In this document: positions 32,754-42,217 of the stretch, one piece after another
How the letters are laid out: every line of letters starts with the position of its first letter
How positions within the stretch are numbered: the stretch's first letter is position 1
DNA from: Rhodospirillaceae bacterium
GTDB lineage: Bacteria > Pseudomonadota > Alphaproteobacteria > Rhodospirillales > Rhodospirillaceae
Direction: 5' to 3'
Length of the DNA stretch: 45,476 bases
Assembly (NCBI GenBank): GCA_009694245.1
Contig: SHVO01000006.1
Coordinates: 1 to 45,476 of the forward strand
Position numbers and translations under genes: made by a program
The notes under the pieces: model-generated
Told to the model about the DNA's origin: nothing
The model's input: only the letters and a program-made list of their open reading frames with translations
The model's database searches: none

Positions 32754-35291
32754 TTATTTTTCCACGAAGATATGGTCGGGCGATAGGCCCGCCTGCGAGC
32801 GCTCATACATCCGTGTGTAAGCCGATTCTATGTGCCGGGCGTAGAGCGCGGCATTGAACAACGGAGCGGTCAGCCGGTTCCGCGCGAGCTTCCGGCGAGT
32901 GTCTTCCATCTCATCGGGGTTGGTAGCCAGCGCGACGGCCCGGTCTTCGTAGGCTTTGGCATCGAAGGTGATGAGTTCTGGCAGGTCGAGCGCCGTCAGT
33001 ATGCCCGCGGCCACCCGCCCGGCGAAGGACTCGCCGGCACAGGTCAGGATTGGCAACCCGGCCCAGAGCGTGTCGCTAGCGGTCGTGTGAGCATTATAAG
33101 GCAGTGTGTCGAGAAATAGATCCGCAACGCGTTGGCGCGCCAAATTGTCGCTAAAGGGCGTGCGTGGCGCGAAAACCAAGCGCCGCTCGTCGACCCCCTG
33201 ACGCTTCGCCTCCCTGCGGAGATTCGCTGCCGCCAAGGAATTATCCTCCAGCAACCACAGCACGCTGCCCTCGACCCGATTGAGGATGCGCATCCAGCCC
33301 GCGAAAGTTCCGGGCGAGATCTTGATATTGATGTTGAAGCAACAGAAAACAAAGCCCGAGCCGATTGGCGGCAGACCGAGCTCCTCGCGGGTAAAGATTT
33401 TGTCGGCGATCTTTCGTGTGGCGTCGTTGGGCTGATAGCTATGAGGCATATAGACGATCTTCTCGGCGTAGTGGTGCCGCCCGTCTTCAGGGATAATCAT
33501 GTGGTCGGCGACAATATAGTCGTAATAGTCCGCGCCCATGGTGCCGGGATAGCCAAGATAATTGACCTGAATTGGGGCGGCGCCGATGGCGAATATGCCG
33601 GTGCGGGGCTGTCCCGTGTATCCCGCGAGATCGACGGCGATATCAATCTCCATCCGCCGCGCCATCTCGGCTATTTCCATATCCGAAGCGCTGCGGACAT
33701 CGACAAAGGTGTCAACCGCGGCTTCCATCCGCTTGCGCAAGGCGTCCTCGGAAGCCGGGCCATAGGAGAACGCGATGACCTCAAATTTCTCCCGGTCGTG
33801 AGCCTCGATGACGCCGGCAGTCAGCTGCGATACCGGGTGGTTGTGGAAATCCATCGAGAAGTAGCCAAGCTTGATCTTGGCTGATCGGGAACGGCGCGGG
33901 AGCGCGCCCAGAATTGAATTGCGCGGAGATTGATCCCGCATCCAAATTTCCGCCCCCTCACGCAACAGTCCGGGAGAGCTGATGAGGGTGAGCAATGAAA
34001 AAGGCGGCGATGCCAACTCACCACGCTCAAGCCTTCTCAACAGTTCATCGATCTCAGAGTCAAAGCCCGTCCATTCGCAGATGTTCAGTTTGGTATAGAG
34101 CCGTATTCCGTAAAGAAATGGGTAGCTCGGGTTCAATTGAAGCGCCGTGCTGTAGCTGGAAATGGCGGCGTCGAATCGCTTCATCTCATTCAGCGCACTG
34201 CCGCGGTTATTGTAGGCCTCAGCCGAGTCGGCCTTAATGTCGATCGCCTTGTCGAAAGCCTCGAGCGCGAGTTCGAGCTGTTTCAAATCCTGAAACGCCA
34301 CGCCCATGTTGTTGTAGGCCTCGGAATATGCAGGCTTTAGCTGAATGGCCTGATCGTAGCTTGCTAAGGACTCTTCATGGCACCCGAGCTCGCTCAACAC
34401 CACGCCGCGATTGTTGTGGGCCTCGGCATAACCGGGCCTGAGGGCGATGGCCCGGTCGTAATCGTCGATGGCGGCCTGGAATTTCTTCAGCGCCCGGAAA
34501 TTGGTTCCGCGGCTGTAGTAAGCCTCGGCGTAGCCGGTCTTGAGCGCGATGGCTTTGTCGTAATCGTCGCCGGCCGCGCCGTACCGCTTTTGGTCGCGGC
34601 AGACATGGCCACGGTTATGGTACGCCTCGGCGTAGTCCGGTTTGAGCGCGATCGCCTTGTCGAGGTTCAAAATCGCGGCCTCGAAATACTTGAGGTCGCG
34701 GAGCGCATTGCCGCGATTATTGTAGGCCTCGGCATAATCCGGCTTAAGCGTGATCGCATTCTCGAAACTCGCGATGGCGGCGTCGAGGTGCTTGAGGTCG
34801 CGGAGTGCGTTGCCGCGATTATTATGAGCCTCGGCGAAATCCGGTTTCAATTGTATGGCGCGATCGAAGCTGTCGACGGCCTCCCGGTGGCGCCTCAAGG
34901 CCCACAACGCATTCCCGCGGTTATTGTAGGGGTCAGCATTGTTGGGTTCGAGCCCAATCGCCTTATCGAAGCTGGCGATGGCCTCTTGGTGCCGGCCCAA
35001 ATCTCCCAAGGCATTGCCGCGGTTGTAATGCGCCGCTGCATTGTTCGGATCGACGTCGAGGGCCCGGCCGATCAGCGCGACGGCCTGGTCGATGTGGCCA
35101 GTCTGAGCGGCGATGATTCCAGCCAGGTGGAGGGCATCGAAGTGCCGGGGCTGCAGGGCGATCACCTGTTGGTAAATCGCCCAGGCCTCGCCCAGCCGAC
35201 CGTTTTGATGGTGAGCCCAGCCCTCAAGGAATTTGGCTTGGATTTGCGCGGCGGTCGCCAGCTGACCAGGGCCGTGGGTTTCAGGCGTCAT
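32754..35291 (-). CDS. TPR-containing O-GlcNAc-transferase/SPINDLY-like protein
   Basis: The 845-residue protein has 11 consecutive 34-residue TPRs (about residues 15-390) and a C-terminal GT41 catalytic region. The catalytic part shows IKLGYFSMDFHNHPVSQL, VDLAGYTGQPRTGIFAIGAAPIQVNYLGYPGTMG and LFLDTLPYNAHTTASDTLWAGLPILT, the UDP-sugar-binding segment. This is the OGT/SPINDLY family, which glycosylates Ser/Thr (O-GlcNAc or O-fucose); bacterial targets include flagellin. Start 35291 is chosen by alignment with the paralogue at 37851; 35351 is an alternative in-frame ATG. TPRs 5 and 6 are nearly identical at DNA level. Confidence 0.9.
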   Translation of the reverse strand: MTPETHGPGQLATAAQIQAKFLEGWAHHQNGRLGEAWAIYQQVIALQPRHFDALHLAGIIAAQTGHIDQAVALIGRALDVDPNNAAAHYNRGNALGDLGRHQEAIASFDKAIGLEPNNADPYNNRGNALWALRRHREAVDSFDRAIQLKPDFAEAHNNRGNALRDLKHLDAAIASFENAITLKPDYAEAYNNRGNALRDLKYFEAAILNLDKAIALKPDYAEAYHNRGHVCRDQKRYGAAGDDYDKAIALKTGYAEAYYSRGTNFRALKKFQAAIDDYDRAIALRPGYAEAHNNRGVVLSELGCHEESLASYDQAIQLKPAYSEAYNNMGVAFQDLKQLELALEAFDKAIDIKADSAEAYNNRGSALNEMKRFDAAISSYSTALQLNPSYPFLYGIRLYTKLNICEWTGFDSEIDELLRRLERGELASPPFSLLTLISSPGLLREGAEIWMRDQSPRNSILGALPRRSRSAKIKLGYFSMDFHNHPVSQLTAGVIEAHDREKFEVIAFSYGPASEDALRKRMEAAVDTFVDVRSASDMEIAEMARRMEIDIAVDLAGYTGQPRTGIFAIGAAPIQVNYLGYPGTMGADYYDYIVADHMIIPEDGRHHYAEKIVYMPHSYQPNDATRKIADKIFTREELGLPPIGSGFVFCCFNINIKISPGTFAGWMRILNRVEGSVLWLLEDNSLAAANLRREAKRQGVDERRLVFAPRTPFSDNLARQRVADLFLDTLPYNAHTTASDTLWAGLPILTCAGESFAGRVAAGILTALDLPELITFDAKAYEDRAVALATNPDEMEDTRRKLARNRLTAPLFNAALYARHIESAYTRMYERSQAGLSPDHIFVEK
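34690..34844. repeat. near-identical 102-bp TPR-coding tandem repeats
   Basis: A 53-nt segment at 34690-34742 recurs at 34792-34844 with about seven differences, a period of 102 nt, exactly three times 34 codons. It lies in the OGT TPR array and encodes repeats with NNRGNALRDLK. This points to recent duplication or gene conversion within the array. Confidence 0.75.
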
Positions 35292-35546
35292 CGGCAAGTA
35301 TCTATCATCCAGTCGTTCGGGTTGGCGATCGCACGAGGCCGGGCCGTCCATCGATGGCGTTCCCGCTGCGATGATTCGGACCCCTGGTTTGGCTCATTTT
35401 CCGTAGCGGGGTCAAGGCGATCAAGTCGCCGGAGTTCCTTGCCTGTAAGTGATGCGGCCGCGCCTCGTCCACGCCATCACCCCGGGTGCGGCATGCCATA
35501 TGATATCGACTCGGCGTGTCGGCGGATTTTTCGGGGAGCGAGGCGG

Positions 35547-37711
35547 TTGACTTACAAGGCGGTCATACCCGGCTTGGCGCTCAGCCAGTCGTTGGCGCCG
35601 CCGCTTTGGCCCGGCCAGGCTCTCGCAGCCGGCCCCGACATTTCACCCGCCGCCGCTGATACCGGGACCGTCAGCTACGGGCGGGAATTTTTCGCCCAAT
35701 ACGACGTAACCAGCGCCGAGGAGATTTTGCGGCGGATTCCCGGCGCCGCCGCGGTCCTCGATTCATCGTCCCCGCAGAACCAGGAACGCGGCTTCGGCTC
35801 GCGCGGCGATCAGGTGCTGATTAACGGCAAGCGCATGGCTGGCAAAAATCAGATCGAGTCGACCCTGCGCCGCCTGCAGGTCGCCAACATCGAGCGCGTC
35901 GAATTGATCCGGGGCACGACGGCCGAGATCGACGTTCAGAGCGAAGGCCTCATCGTAAATATCGTGCTCAAAGAAGGCGCCGGCACGGGCGCGGGGTCGT
36001 CGCAGCTGGATGCCCGTTTTGACGATCACGGTAAATTCAACTTCGACGGCCTGGTGAATTACAGCAACAGTTGGGGGCGGCTCGACTACATCGTCGGCCT
36101 GGAGCGCAACCTGTGGCCTCCCAGGGGTTTTGCGGGCGGTGACTGGAGCATACGGTATCGCGACGAGTTTTATTACTTTCCCAATGGCGCGGTACAGGAA
36201 GTCCGTGAGCAGAGCTTCAGACGTCAACACAATAAGTTCATTCTCACGAGTAATCTCGCCTACAATTTGGACAATGGCAACCGCCTGCGATTGAACGGCC
36301 TATTCGAGCCCCGCGATGTGAACGAGACCGACGTCACGCCGTTCACGCGCTTCAATGCCGCCGGCTCGCCTTCATTCCTGGCGACCGACATTCACCAGCG
36401 TCACAGCGGCTGGGTCATGCGCTGGGAGGTGGGCGGCGACTATGTCCGCGCGATGGGAAATGGATCGCTTAACACTGTGTTTATCTAGGGATCGATGGAC
36501 AACCCGGTCGACGAGTTCCGCAATCAGGCGGTCGGCGGGACGGTCTCCGAGATCAACCGCAACCTGACGACACAAAAGACCACCGAGAGCATCTTCCGCA
36601 GTTCCTATAGTTGGTCGGTGGCGACCCGGCAGATATTGGAGGTGGGAGGCGAAGGTGCGCGCAATACCCTCTCGCAGCATTTCCGGCCGTTCTTCGACCT
36701 TAATCGCGACGGCCGGGTCGAGGAGATCGCCATCCTGACGGCGCGCGCCAAGGTCCAGGGCTGCGGGGCGAGGCCTTCGCCAACCACAACTGGACTGTCA
36801 CCAACGATCTCACGCTCGAGAGCTCACTGAACTTTGAGTTCTCCAAGATCACCAATAACTACCCTTTCAGCCCGACAGCCAAATATAAGTTTCTGAAGCC
36901 CCGCGCCGACCTGCGCTACGATCTTACCGACGCCGACCAGGTGCGACTCAAGGCCGAGCGCACCATCAGCCAACTCCAGTTCTTCAATTTTGTTCCGTCC
37001 TTCGACGTTGTTGACAATGAAATTGATGCCGGAAACCCCGATCTGAAACCGGAAAAGGCCTTGACCTTTTAACTCGCCTATCAGCACCGCATGCCTAACC
37101 GGCAAGGCCTTCTCGAAGGCCGCGCTTTTTACAAAGCCATCAACGACCATATCGACAAGTTCATCATTCGGCGGGAGGCGTCGGGTGAACTTGTTTCGGC
37201 GACCGGAAATATCGGCAAGGCACGGGTGATTGGCGCCGAGATCAAGGCCGGCACACGTCTGGCGTGGCTCGGCTTACCCGATGTCGGGATTGACGCACGC
37301 TACTTGCGGCAGCGTTCGCGGACAACCGATCCGTTCACCGGCATGCACCGCGGCCTGACGTTCTACTGGGATGATGAGGTCGATTTTAGCCTCCGGCACG
37401 ATGTGACCGCTTGGGGTATGTCCTGCGGCGGCAAGTTTACCGCGACCGAAGGCCAGCAAACCTTTACCGATGCCCGCGTACAGCGCGTATTCGAGCGCGG
37501 GCCGAAGCTCGAAGCCTTTGTCGAAAAGAAGTTGTGGGCCGGGCTGACGGGGCGCATCGATGCTTACGACCTGATGCCGAAGCACAATCGCGAATACCAG
37601 TCCCGCATTCTTTACACCCGCGATATCATCGACGGCGCGATCTCGCGCACTGAACGCTATACCGAGATCCGGGATCGCCGCTTTGTCGTCAGCCTTCGCG
37701 GGCGGTTCTAG
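35547..37711 (+). pseudogene. TonB-dependent outer-membrane receptor, broken by two stops and a frameshift
   Basis: A likely TTG start at 35547, with GGGGAG upstream, opens a signal peptide (AVIPGLALSQSLAPPLW) and a plug domain (EEILRRIPGAAAVLDSS, GSRGDQVLINGKRMAGK, ERVELIRGTTAEIDVQSEG). The barrel continues to the final Phe in FVVSLRGRF at 37711. The reading is interrupted by an in-frame TAG at 36486-36488, by a one-base shift at about 36758 (KVQG to LRGEAFANHNW) and by an in-frame TAA at 37070-37072 (EKALTF to LAYQHR). The total of 2165 nt fits one missing base. The rest reads like an intact receptor, so decay is recent or partly due to sequencing. Its ligand is unknown. The ATG at 35493 is an alternative start. 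Confidence 0.85.
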
Positions 37712-37745
37712 AGCAAGCAGCGCTAAATCGGAATCACGTTGGTGG

Positions 37746-37853
37746 CTCTAGCTATTTGTGGTTGCATCGTTCCGCGCGCGAAGGCGCGCATCTAGTTAAT
37801 GCCGGCCTTCGCCGGCGCGAAAACCGGTCCCCACTTTTCGGCACGATGCTCTA
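37746..37853. repeat. RIME-like palindromic repeat
   Basis: The intergenic segment after the TonB receptor begins with CTCTAG and ends with CTCTAG. GCATCGT at 37764-37770 pairs with ACGATGC at 37843-37849, and internal GCGCGC and GCCGGC self-complementary blocks (37801-37816) form further stems. GAAAACCGGTCCCCACTTTTCGGCACGATGC-type sequence is typical of alphaproteobacterial RIME-type repeats. It abuts the stop of the second OGT gene. Confidence 0.75.
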
Positions 37854-39779
37854 GCCTTCAACACGAAAATGTTCCGGCGCCAGGCCGGCTCCATGCCGGT
37901 CAAACATGCGCTCATAGGCAGCTTCGATGCCGCGCGCGAAGCGCCGCGTGTCGAAGAGCGTCGTCGTCAGGCGGTTACGCGCGAGCTTTTCCCTGATGCC
38001 GCCGAGCCGAGCCGGGCTATGAGCCAAGGCAACCGCCCATGCCTCGTAGTCATCGGGCGTTGTCGCAATCAGTTCGGGCAGGCCGATGGCCATAAGCAGG
38101 CTCGCCGCTACCCGGCCGGCGAAGGACTCTCCGGTGCAGGTCAGAACCGGCAATCCGGCCCAAAGCGCGTCGCTGGCGGTAGCGTGGGCATTGTAGGGCA
38201 GGGTATCCAGGAACAAATCCGCCAGGCGGTGGCGCGCCAAGTGGTCGGCGCGCGAGGACTCATGGCTGGCGAAAACGAGGCGGTCTTGCCGGACACCCCT
38301 GCGCGACGCCTCGCGCCGCAGATTTCCGACGGCCGTGTCGTTCTTTTCCGAAAGCCAGAGCACGCTGCCGTCCACCGCCTTCAGGATTCGCATCCATCGA
38401 TCGAAGACCGGGGGTAGGATCTTGTAGGCAGCGTTGAAGCAACAGAACACGAATCCCGATTCCGGCAGGTCCGCCAGTCGGCGGAGTGGCGTCGCCCCCG
38501 AAATCCTTTGCTTGGTGTCGTTGGCCTGAAAGCACGGCAGGTAGACGACTTTCTCCGCATAGTGTTGCCGGCACTCCGTTGGGATCACCGTCTCATCGGC
38601 GACAATATAGTCCATGAAGGCGGCGCCCATGGTGCCGGGATAGCCGAGATAGTTGACTTGCACCGGTGCGGCTCTGGCGGCGAATATTCCCGGGCGTGCG
38701 CCAGTGGTAAAGCCCATGAGATCCACGGCTATGTCGATCTCCAGTTGTCGCGCGACGTCAGCGATCTCTTGGTCGGCTTTATCGCCGACCGTGTGGAATT
38801 TGTCGAAGGCGAGCTCTAAGCGCTTGCGCGTATCGTCTTTAGAATCGGGGCCAAAGGAAAATGCGGAAACGTCGAACTTTTCGCGATCATGTTGTTCATA
38901 TAACTCGGCCGTGAGCGCGGAAACCGGGTGATCGCGAAAATCCGCCGAAAAATAGCCGACGCGAATTTTACCGCGACGCGGGTGGGCAGGAATTCGGCCG
39001 ACGTCGCGTTGGGCGTGTTTCGCTGCGGTCCATATCCCGGCCGCCAGGCGCTGTACCGGCAAGGATCCCGTGAGTCCCAACGCCGGCCAAGGTGGCGAGA
39101 CTTTCGCGCCGGCGCTGATCCTTTCCGCCAGCGCCGAGATTTCCGCATCCACTTCCCGCCAATCGCAGAGGCGCAACTTGGTATAAACCCGCGTGCCCGG
39201 CAAGAATTCGTAATCGGGATCGATCGCCAGAGCCTTGTCGAAGCATTCCAGCGCGGCCGCGTGCCGCGACAGCTCATCGAGTGCGACGCCGCGATTATAA
39301 TGGGCCTCGGTGTAGGCTTGGTTCAGCCGGAGCGCATGGTCAAAGCTTGTGACAGCTTCTTGAAGGCGTCTTAAGGCCGCCAGCGCCGTGCCGCGATTGT
39401 TGTAGGCGACGGCGTGATCCGGCCTGAGCGCAATGGCGCGGTCGTAGCTGCTGATCGCCGCGTCATACCGGCGCAAGTCCTCCAAGGCGTAGCCAAGGTT
39501 ATAGTGGGCAGTAGCATTCTTCGGATCGACGGCGATGGCGCGGCCAATGAGCTCGACCGCCTCGGCGAAGCGCCCCGACTGCGCGGCAAGGACTCCCAGA
39601 AGATGCAAGGCGTCGAATTGCGCCGGGACCACTCGGAGCACCTCGCGATAATTCCGCTCGGCTTCCGCCAACCGCCCAGCCTGTTGCCAGGCGACGCCTT
39701 CCAGCAGTTTCGCGCGAACTTGAGCCGCGGTGTCATCGCTGTCCATCGGATCGGGAGCCTGCCCTCGCGTCGTGATCAT
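37851..39779 (-). CDS. TPR-containing O-GlcNAc-transferase/SPINDLY-like protein, short paralogue
   Basis: The 642-residue protein has five TPRs (about residues 20-190) and the same C-terminal GT41 region as the protein at 32754. Landmarks are KIRVGYFSADFRDHPVSAL, VDLMGFTTGARPGIFAARAAPVQVNYLGYPGTMG and FLDTLPYNAHATASDALWAGLPVLT. The two are clearly paralogues, differing in TPR number (5 against 11), which likely changes protein-partner recognition. The ATG at 39779 has AGGA at 39787-39790, which supports this start over the ATG at 39746. It is divergent from the cytochrome c gene and faces the TonB receptor. Confidence 0.9.
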   Translation of the reverse strand: MITTRGQAPDPMDSDDTAAQVRAKLLEGVAWQQAGRLAEAERNYREVLRVVPAQFDALHLLGVLAAQSGRFAEAVELIGRAIAVDPKNATAHYNLGYALEDLRRYDAAISSYDRAIALRPDHAVAYNNRGTALAALRRLQEAVTSFDHALRLNQAYTEAHYNRGVALDELSRHAAALECFDKALAIDPDYEFLPGTRVYTKLRLCDWREVDAEISALAERISAGAKVSPPWPALGLTGSLPVQRLAAGIWTAAKHAQRDVGRIPAHPRRGKIRVGYFSADFRDHPVSALTAELYEQHDREKFDVSAFSFGPDSKDDTRKRLELAFDKFHTVGDKADQEIADVARQLEIDIAVDLMGFTTGARPGIFAARAAPVQVNYLGYPGTMGAAFMDYIVADETVIPTECRQHYAEKVVYLPCFQANDTKQRISGATPLRRLADLPESGFVFCCFNAAYKILPPVFDRWMRILKAVDGSVLWLSEKNDTAVGNLRREASRRGVRQDRLVFASHESSRADHLARHRLADLFLDTLPYNAHATASDALWAGLPVLTCTGESFAGRVAASLLMAIGLPELIATTPDDYEAWAVALAHSPARLGGIREKLARNRLTTTLFDTRRFARGIEAAYERMFDRHGAGLAPEHFRVEG

Positions 39780-39964
39780 GAAGCTGTCCTAGTGTCGCGA
39801 CCGGTATGGGCGAAACGCGTCTAAATAGTGGGCGATGCAGACCACCCGAGCAAGTCCCGCCACCCGCGTCAACCCGCTCCACCAATAATTGATGTGGCTC
39901 AATTTCTTTCCGGTCCCGGGCATCTATCTTGGCTAGAGCCCAACCGATTGGAAGGAGTGGCGGC

Positions 39965-40273
39965 ATGAAGCCGGCAGCATTGTTCGGAGCGATCGCCCTG
40001 ATTTGTTATGTTTCGCCGGCGCTGGCCGCAGGGAACGCCGACGACGGCGCGGAACTGGTGGAAAGCCAGTGCCGGTCCTGCCACGTCAGCGACACCATGC
40101 CGCAGCCCGCTGGCGGACCGCCCGGCTTTCGCGACATCATCCAAAGTCATAAGCTGAGCCGCAGCCAATTCTGCCGCTATGTAACCGAGCCGCACTACCC
40201 CATGCCGCCAAAGGCCCTAAGCCTTTCGCAGATCGACGACCTCGTCGCCTATTTCGACCGCGCGGGCTATTGA
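39965..40273 (+). CDS. periplasmic cytochrome c
   Basis: The 102-residue protein has a Sec signal peptide (ALFGAIALICYVSPALA|AG), a single heme-binding CRSCH motif and a candidate distal methionine in HYPMPPKALS. It is a small class I c-type cytochrome. The ATG at 39965 has AAGGAG at 39952-39957. The molybdopterin enzyme follows 250 nt downstream on the same strand, so this is likely its electron acceptor, as in SorAB-type sulfite dehydrogenases. Confidence 0.9.
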   Translation: MKPAALFGAIALICYVSPALAAGNADDGAELVESQCRSCHVSDTMPQPAGGPPGFRDIIQSHKLSRSQFCRYVTEPHYPMPPKALSLSQIDDLVAYFDRAGY

Positions 40274-40523
40274 CCCTGAACAGCCTGCGCCCCCGCGCCC
40301 CGGTTCGCCCGCCACCGCGATGCGAAAACCCGCGGGCGCCCCCGGCCGATCCGGGGCCGATGGAAACTAAATCGATTCAATGCCTTATTTTCTGGGGAAC
40401 GGCGCCACCCCCACGCCCGCCACCCGGAACTTTGCCGCCGTCGGCATTGCTCAGGGTCGCCAAAACGGCGTATTGTTCGCGCTGTCGTCGATGCTCGCTA
40501 AACCCCAAATCAGAGGTGCGCGG

Positions 40524-41243
40524 ATGACTATCTCACGGCGGGATGCGCTGGCTATTTCAGGTTCGACGTTGGCGGGCCTTTCCTTGGTGGCCGCGGCGCG
40601 CGGTAACGCCGAGGCTCAGGAAAAGCCGGTGGAGGCTTGGCCGGACAGCTTGGTCGAGAAACCCATGCGGCCTGGTTTCCCGGCGGCACTTCCCCTAAAC
40701 GCCGATGGCTCCGCGCCCGAGCATCCCGAAAGCGCCGCTGGCGCCATTGTCGGTCGGCTCATGTGGCGCACCGAGAACCGCCAGCCGCCCGCCATCGAAT
40801 TCGACTACCGCAAAATGGCGATCAAGGTTGATACGCGGGGCCTTGGCAAACTCACGGGCACGCTTCGTTTCGCGGATTTGGAAAAATTGCCCCGCGTGTC
40901 CCACACATTTCTCATGCAGTGTGGCGCCGCCGAACCCCACGGCATCGTCAAGTGGACCGGCGTCAAGTTCAGCGATTTTGCCGACATGTTGGGCGTGGTC
41001 CCGGGCACGCACTACGGCCGATTGGTCGCCTCGGACCGCCACTATGTCGATGAACCGATGACGACCTTGCGCCATCCCCAGGTCATGCTGGCGTGGATGA
41101 TGAACAATGAACCGCTGCCACCGGCACACGGGGCGCCGCTCCGCCTGGTCATTCCCTTCCGCTACGGAAACCGCAGCATCAAGGGGATCACCGAAATATC
41201 ATTTGGCACGCCGGGCCTGCCGATGCCGCCGCTGCCGGCCTGA
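40524..41243 (+). CDS. molybdopterin-dependent oxidoreductase, sulfite-oxidase-like
   Basis: From the ATG at 40524 the 239-residue protein has a Tat-type leader (SRRDALAISGSTLAGLSLVAAA), a sulfite-oxidase-fold domain with the molybdenum-ligand cysteine in FLMQCGAAE (C133), and GVKFSDFADMLG in the pterin-binding part. Full sulfite oxidases and SorA proteins of about 400 residues have an extra dimerisation domain; this is the short YedY/MsrP-like form. The upstream 250-nt gap in the same frame (from 40380) encodes a low-complexity extension and is not taken as coding. The exported methyltransferase-like gene starts 18 nt downstream, so the genes form one operon. Confidence 0.85.
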   Translation: MTISRRDALAISGSTLAGLSLVAAARGNAEAQEKPVEAWPDSLVEKPMRPGFPAALPLNADGSAPEHPESAAGAIVGRLMWRTENRQPPAIEFDYRKMAIKVDTRGLGKLTGTLRFADLEKLPRVSHTFLMQCGAAEPHGIVKWTGVKFSDFADMLGVVPGTHYGRLVASDRHYVDEPMTTLRHPQVMLAWMMNNEPLPPAHGAPLRLVIPFRYGNRSIKGITEISFGTPGLPMPPLPA

Positions 41244-41261
41244 GGCGGTTGGCGGAAAAGC

Positions 41262-41969
41262 TTGCGTCTATCACTAACGACCGCCTGGGTCGCCGCCGCA
41301 CTCATTTCGGGCGGGGCGCCGCCGCCGGTGGCGTATGCCGCCGAAGTCCAGAGTGTGCGGCCCGACATCAACGTGCCCTACAAGAATCCTGATCTCAACG
41401 CCGAAGCCCAAGATAAAAGTTTTACCGCGGAGAACCGTGAGACCTACGCCAACCGGGTCGAAATCGCCAAGGCCATCGGCCTAAAGCCCGGCATGACCAT
41501 TGCCGACGTCGGCGCCGGCACCGGCATCTACGAACCGGGTTTCTCCGAGAGCGTTGGGCCGCAAGGCCGGGTCTATGCCGTGGATATCGCCAAACCGCTG
41601 CTCGCGTTCATCGACAAAAAAATGAAGGCCGCGGGCATCGCGAACGTGACAACCGTACTCGGCGATGACAAATCCACCAATTTGCCGCCCAATTCCGCGG
41701 ACGTCATATTCACGTCGGACGTCTATCACCACTTCAAGTATCCGCAGACGATTCTCGCCGACATTCGCCGCGCGCTGAAAAGCGGCGGAGAGTTTATTGT
41801 CGTCGATTACGATCATCTACCGGGCGTCACGCCACCCGCGATACTGCAGCATGTGCGGACCGACAAGAAAACCGTGATCGCTGAATTGGCGCAAGCCGGC
41901 TTTCAGCCTCCGGAGGAAGCGAAGATCTCCGGCTTCAAGAGCAGTTTCTTTCTGCGGTTCAAGAAGTAG
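41262..41969 (+). CDS. exported SAM-dependent methyltransferase-like protein
   Basis: The 235-residue protein starts at a TTG at 41262. It has a signal peptide (LSLTTAWVAAALISGGAPPPVAYA|AE), then a class I methyltransferase domain with the SAM motif MTIADVGAGTGIYEPGFSE, the acidic YAVDIAKPLL and the DVIFTSDVYHHF segment typical of cobalt-precorrin/UbiE-like methyltransferases. Methyltransferases are normally cytosolic because SAM is, so the leader is odd. It may be a membrane anchor facing the cytosol or mark a protein with a repurposed fold. It follows the molybdenum enzyme by 18 nt. Confidence 0.8.
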   Translation: MRLSLTTAWVAAALISGGAPPPVAYAAEVQSVRPDINVPYKNPDLNAEAQDKSFTAENRETYANRVEIAKAIGLKPGMTIADVGAGTGIYEPGFSESVGPQGRVYAVDIAKPLLAFIDKKMKAAGIANVTTVLGDDKSTNLPPNSADVIFTSDVYHHFKYPQTILADIRRALKSGGEFIVVDYDHLPGVTPPAILQHVRTDKKTVIAELAQAGFQPPEEAKISGFKSSFFLRFKK

Positions 41970-42217
41970 GCGCAGGGCTGCCCGGTCGTCATTCGATTAT
42001 TAGTCGTCTGACGCGAAACGCCGCGCCCGGCTCATGGGCGCAACGCGGCCACAGCCGTCGAGCGCGCGCTTGGGACTTTGGGGCTGCGCCGATCGGCCCA
42101 TCTCCCCTGATAGGACTGACAGGTATCCGTGCGGCTGGCCGCCCCGGCACTCTCTAACCTGTGTCGAAGACTTCGGCCTTTGCCGGGCCTCGACCCCCTA
42201 TTTCTGGAGCCGAATAA

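Noticed and set aside
34377-35490. Long plus-strand open frame preceding the TonB receptor (total 703 codons with the receptor part)
   Set aside because: It is antisense to the OGT TPR array, and its peptide repeats every 34 codons because of the repeat on the other strand; only the part from about 35493 onward reads as a receptor.
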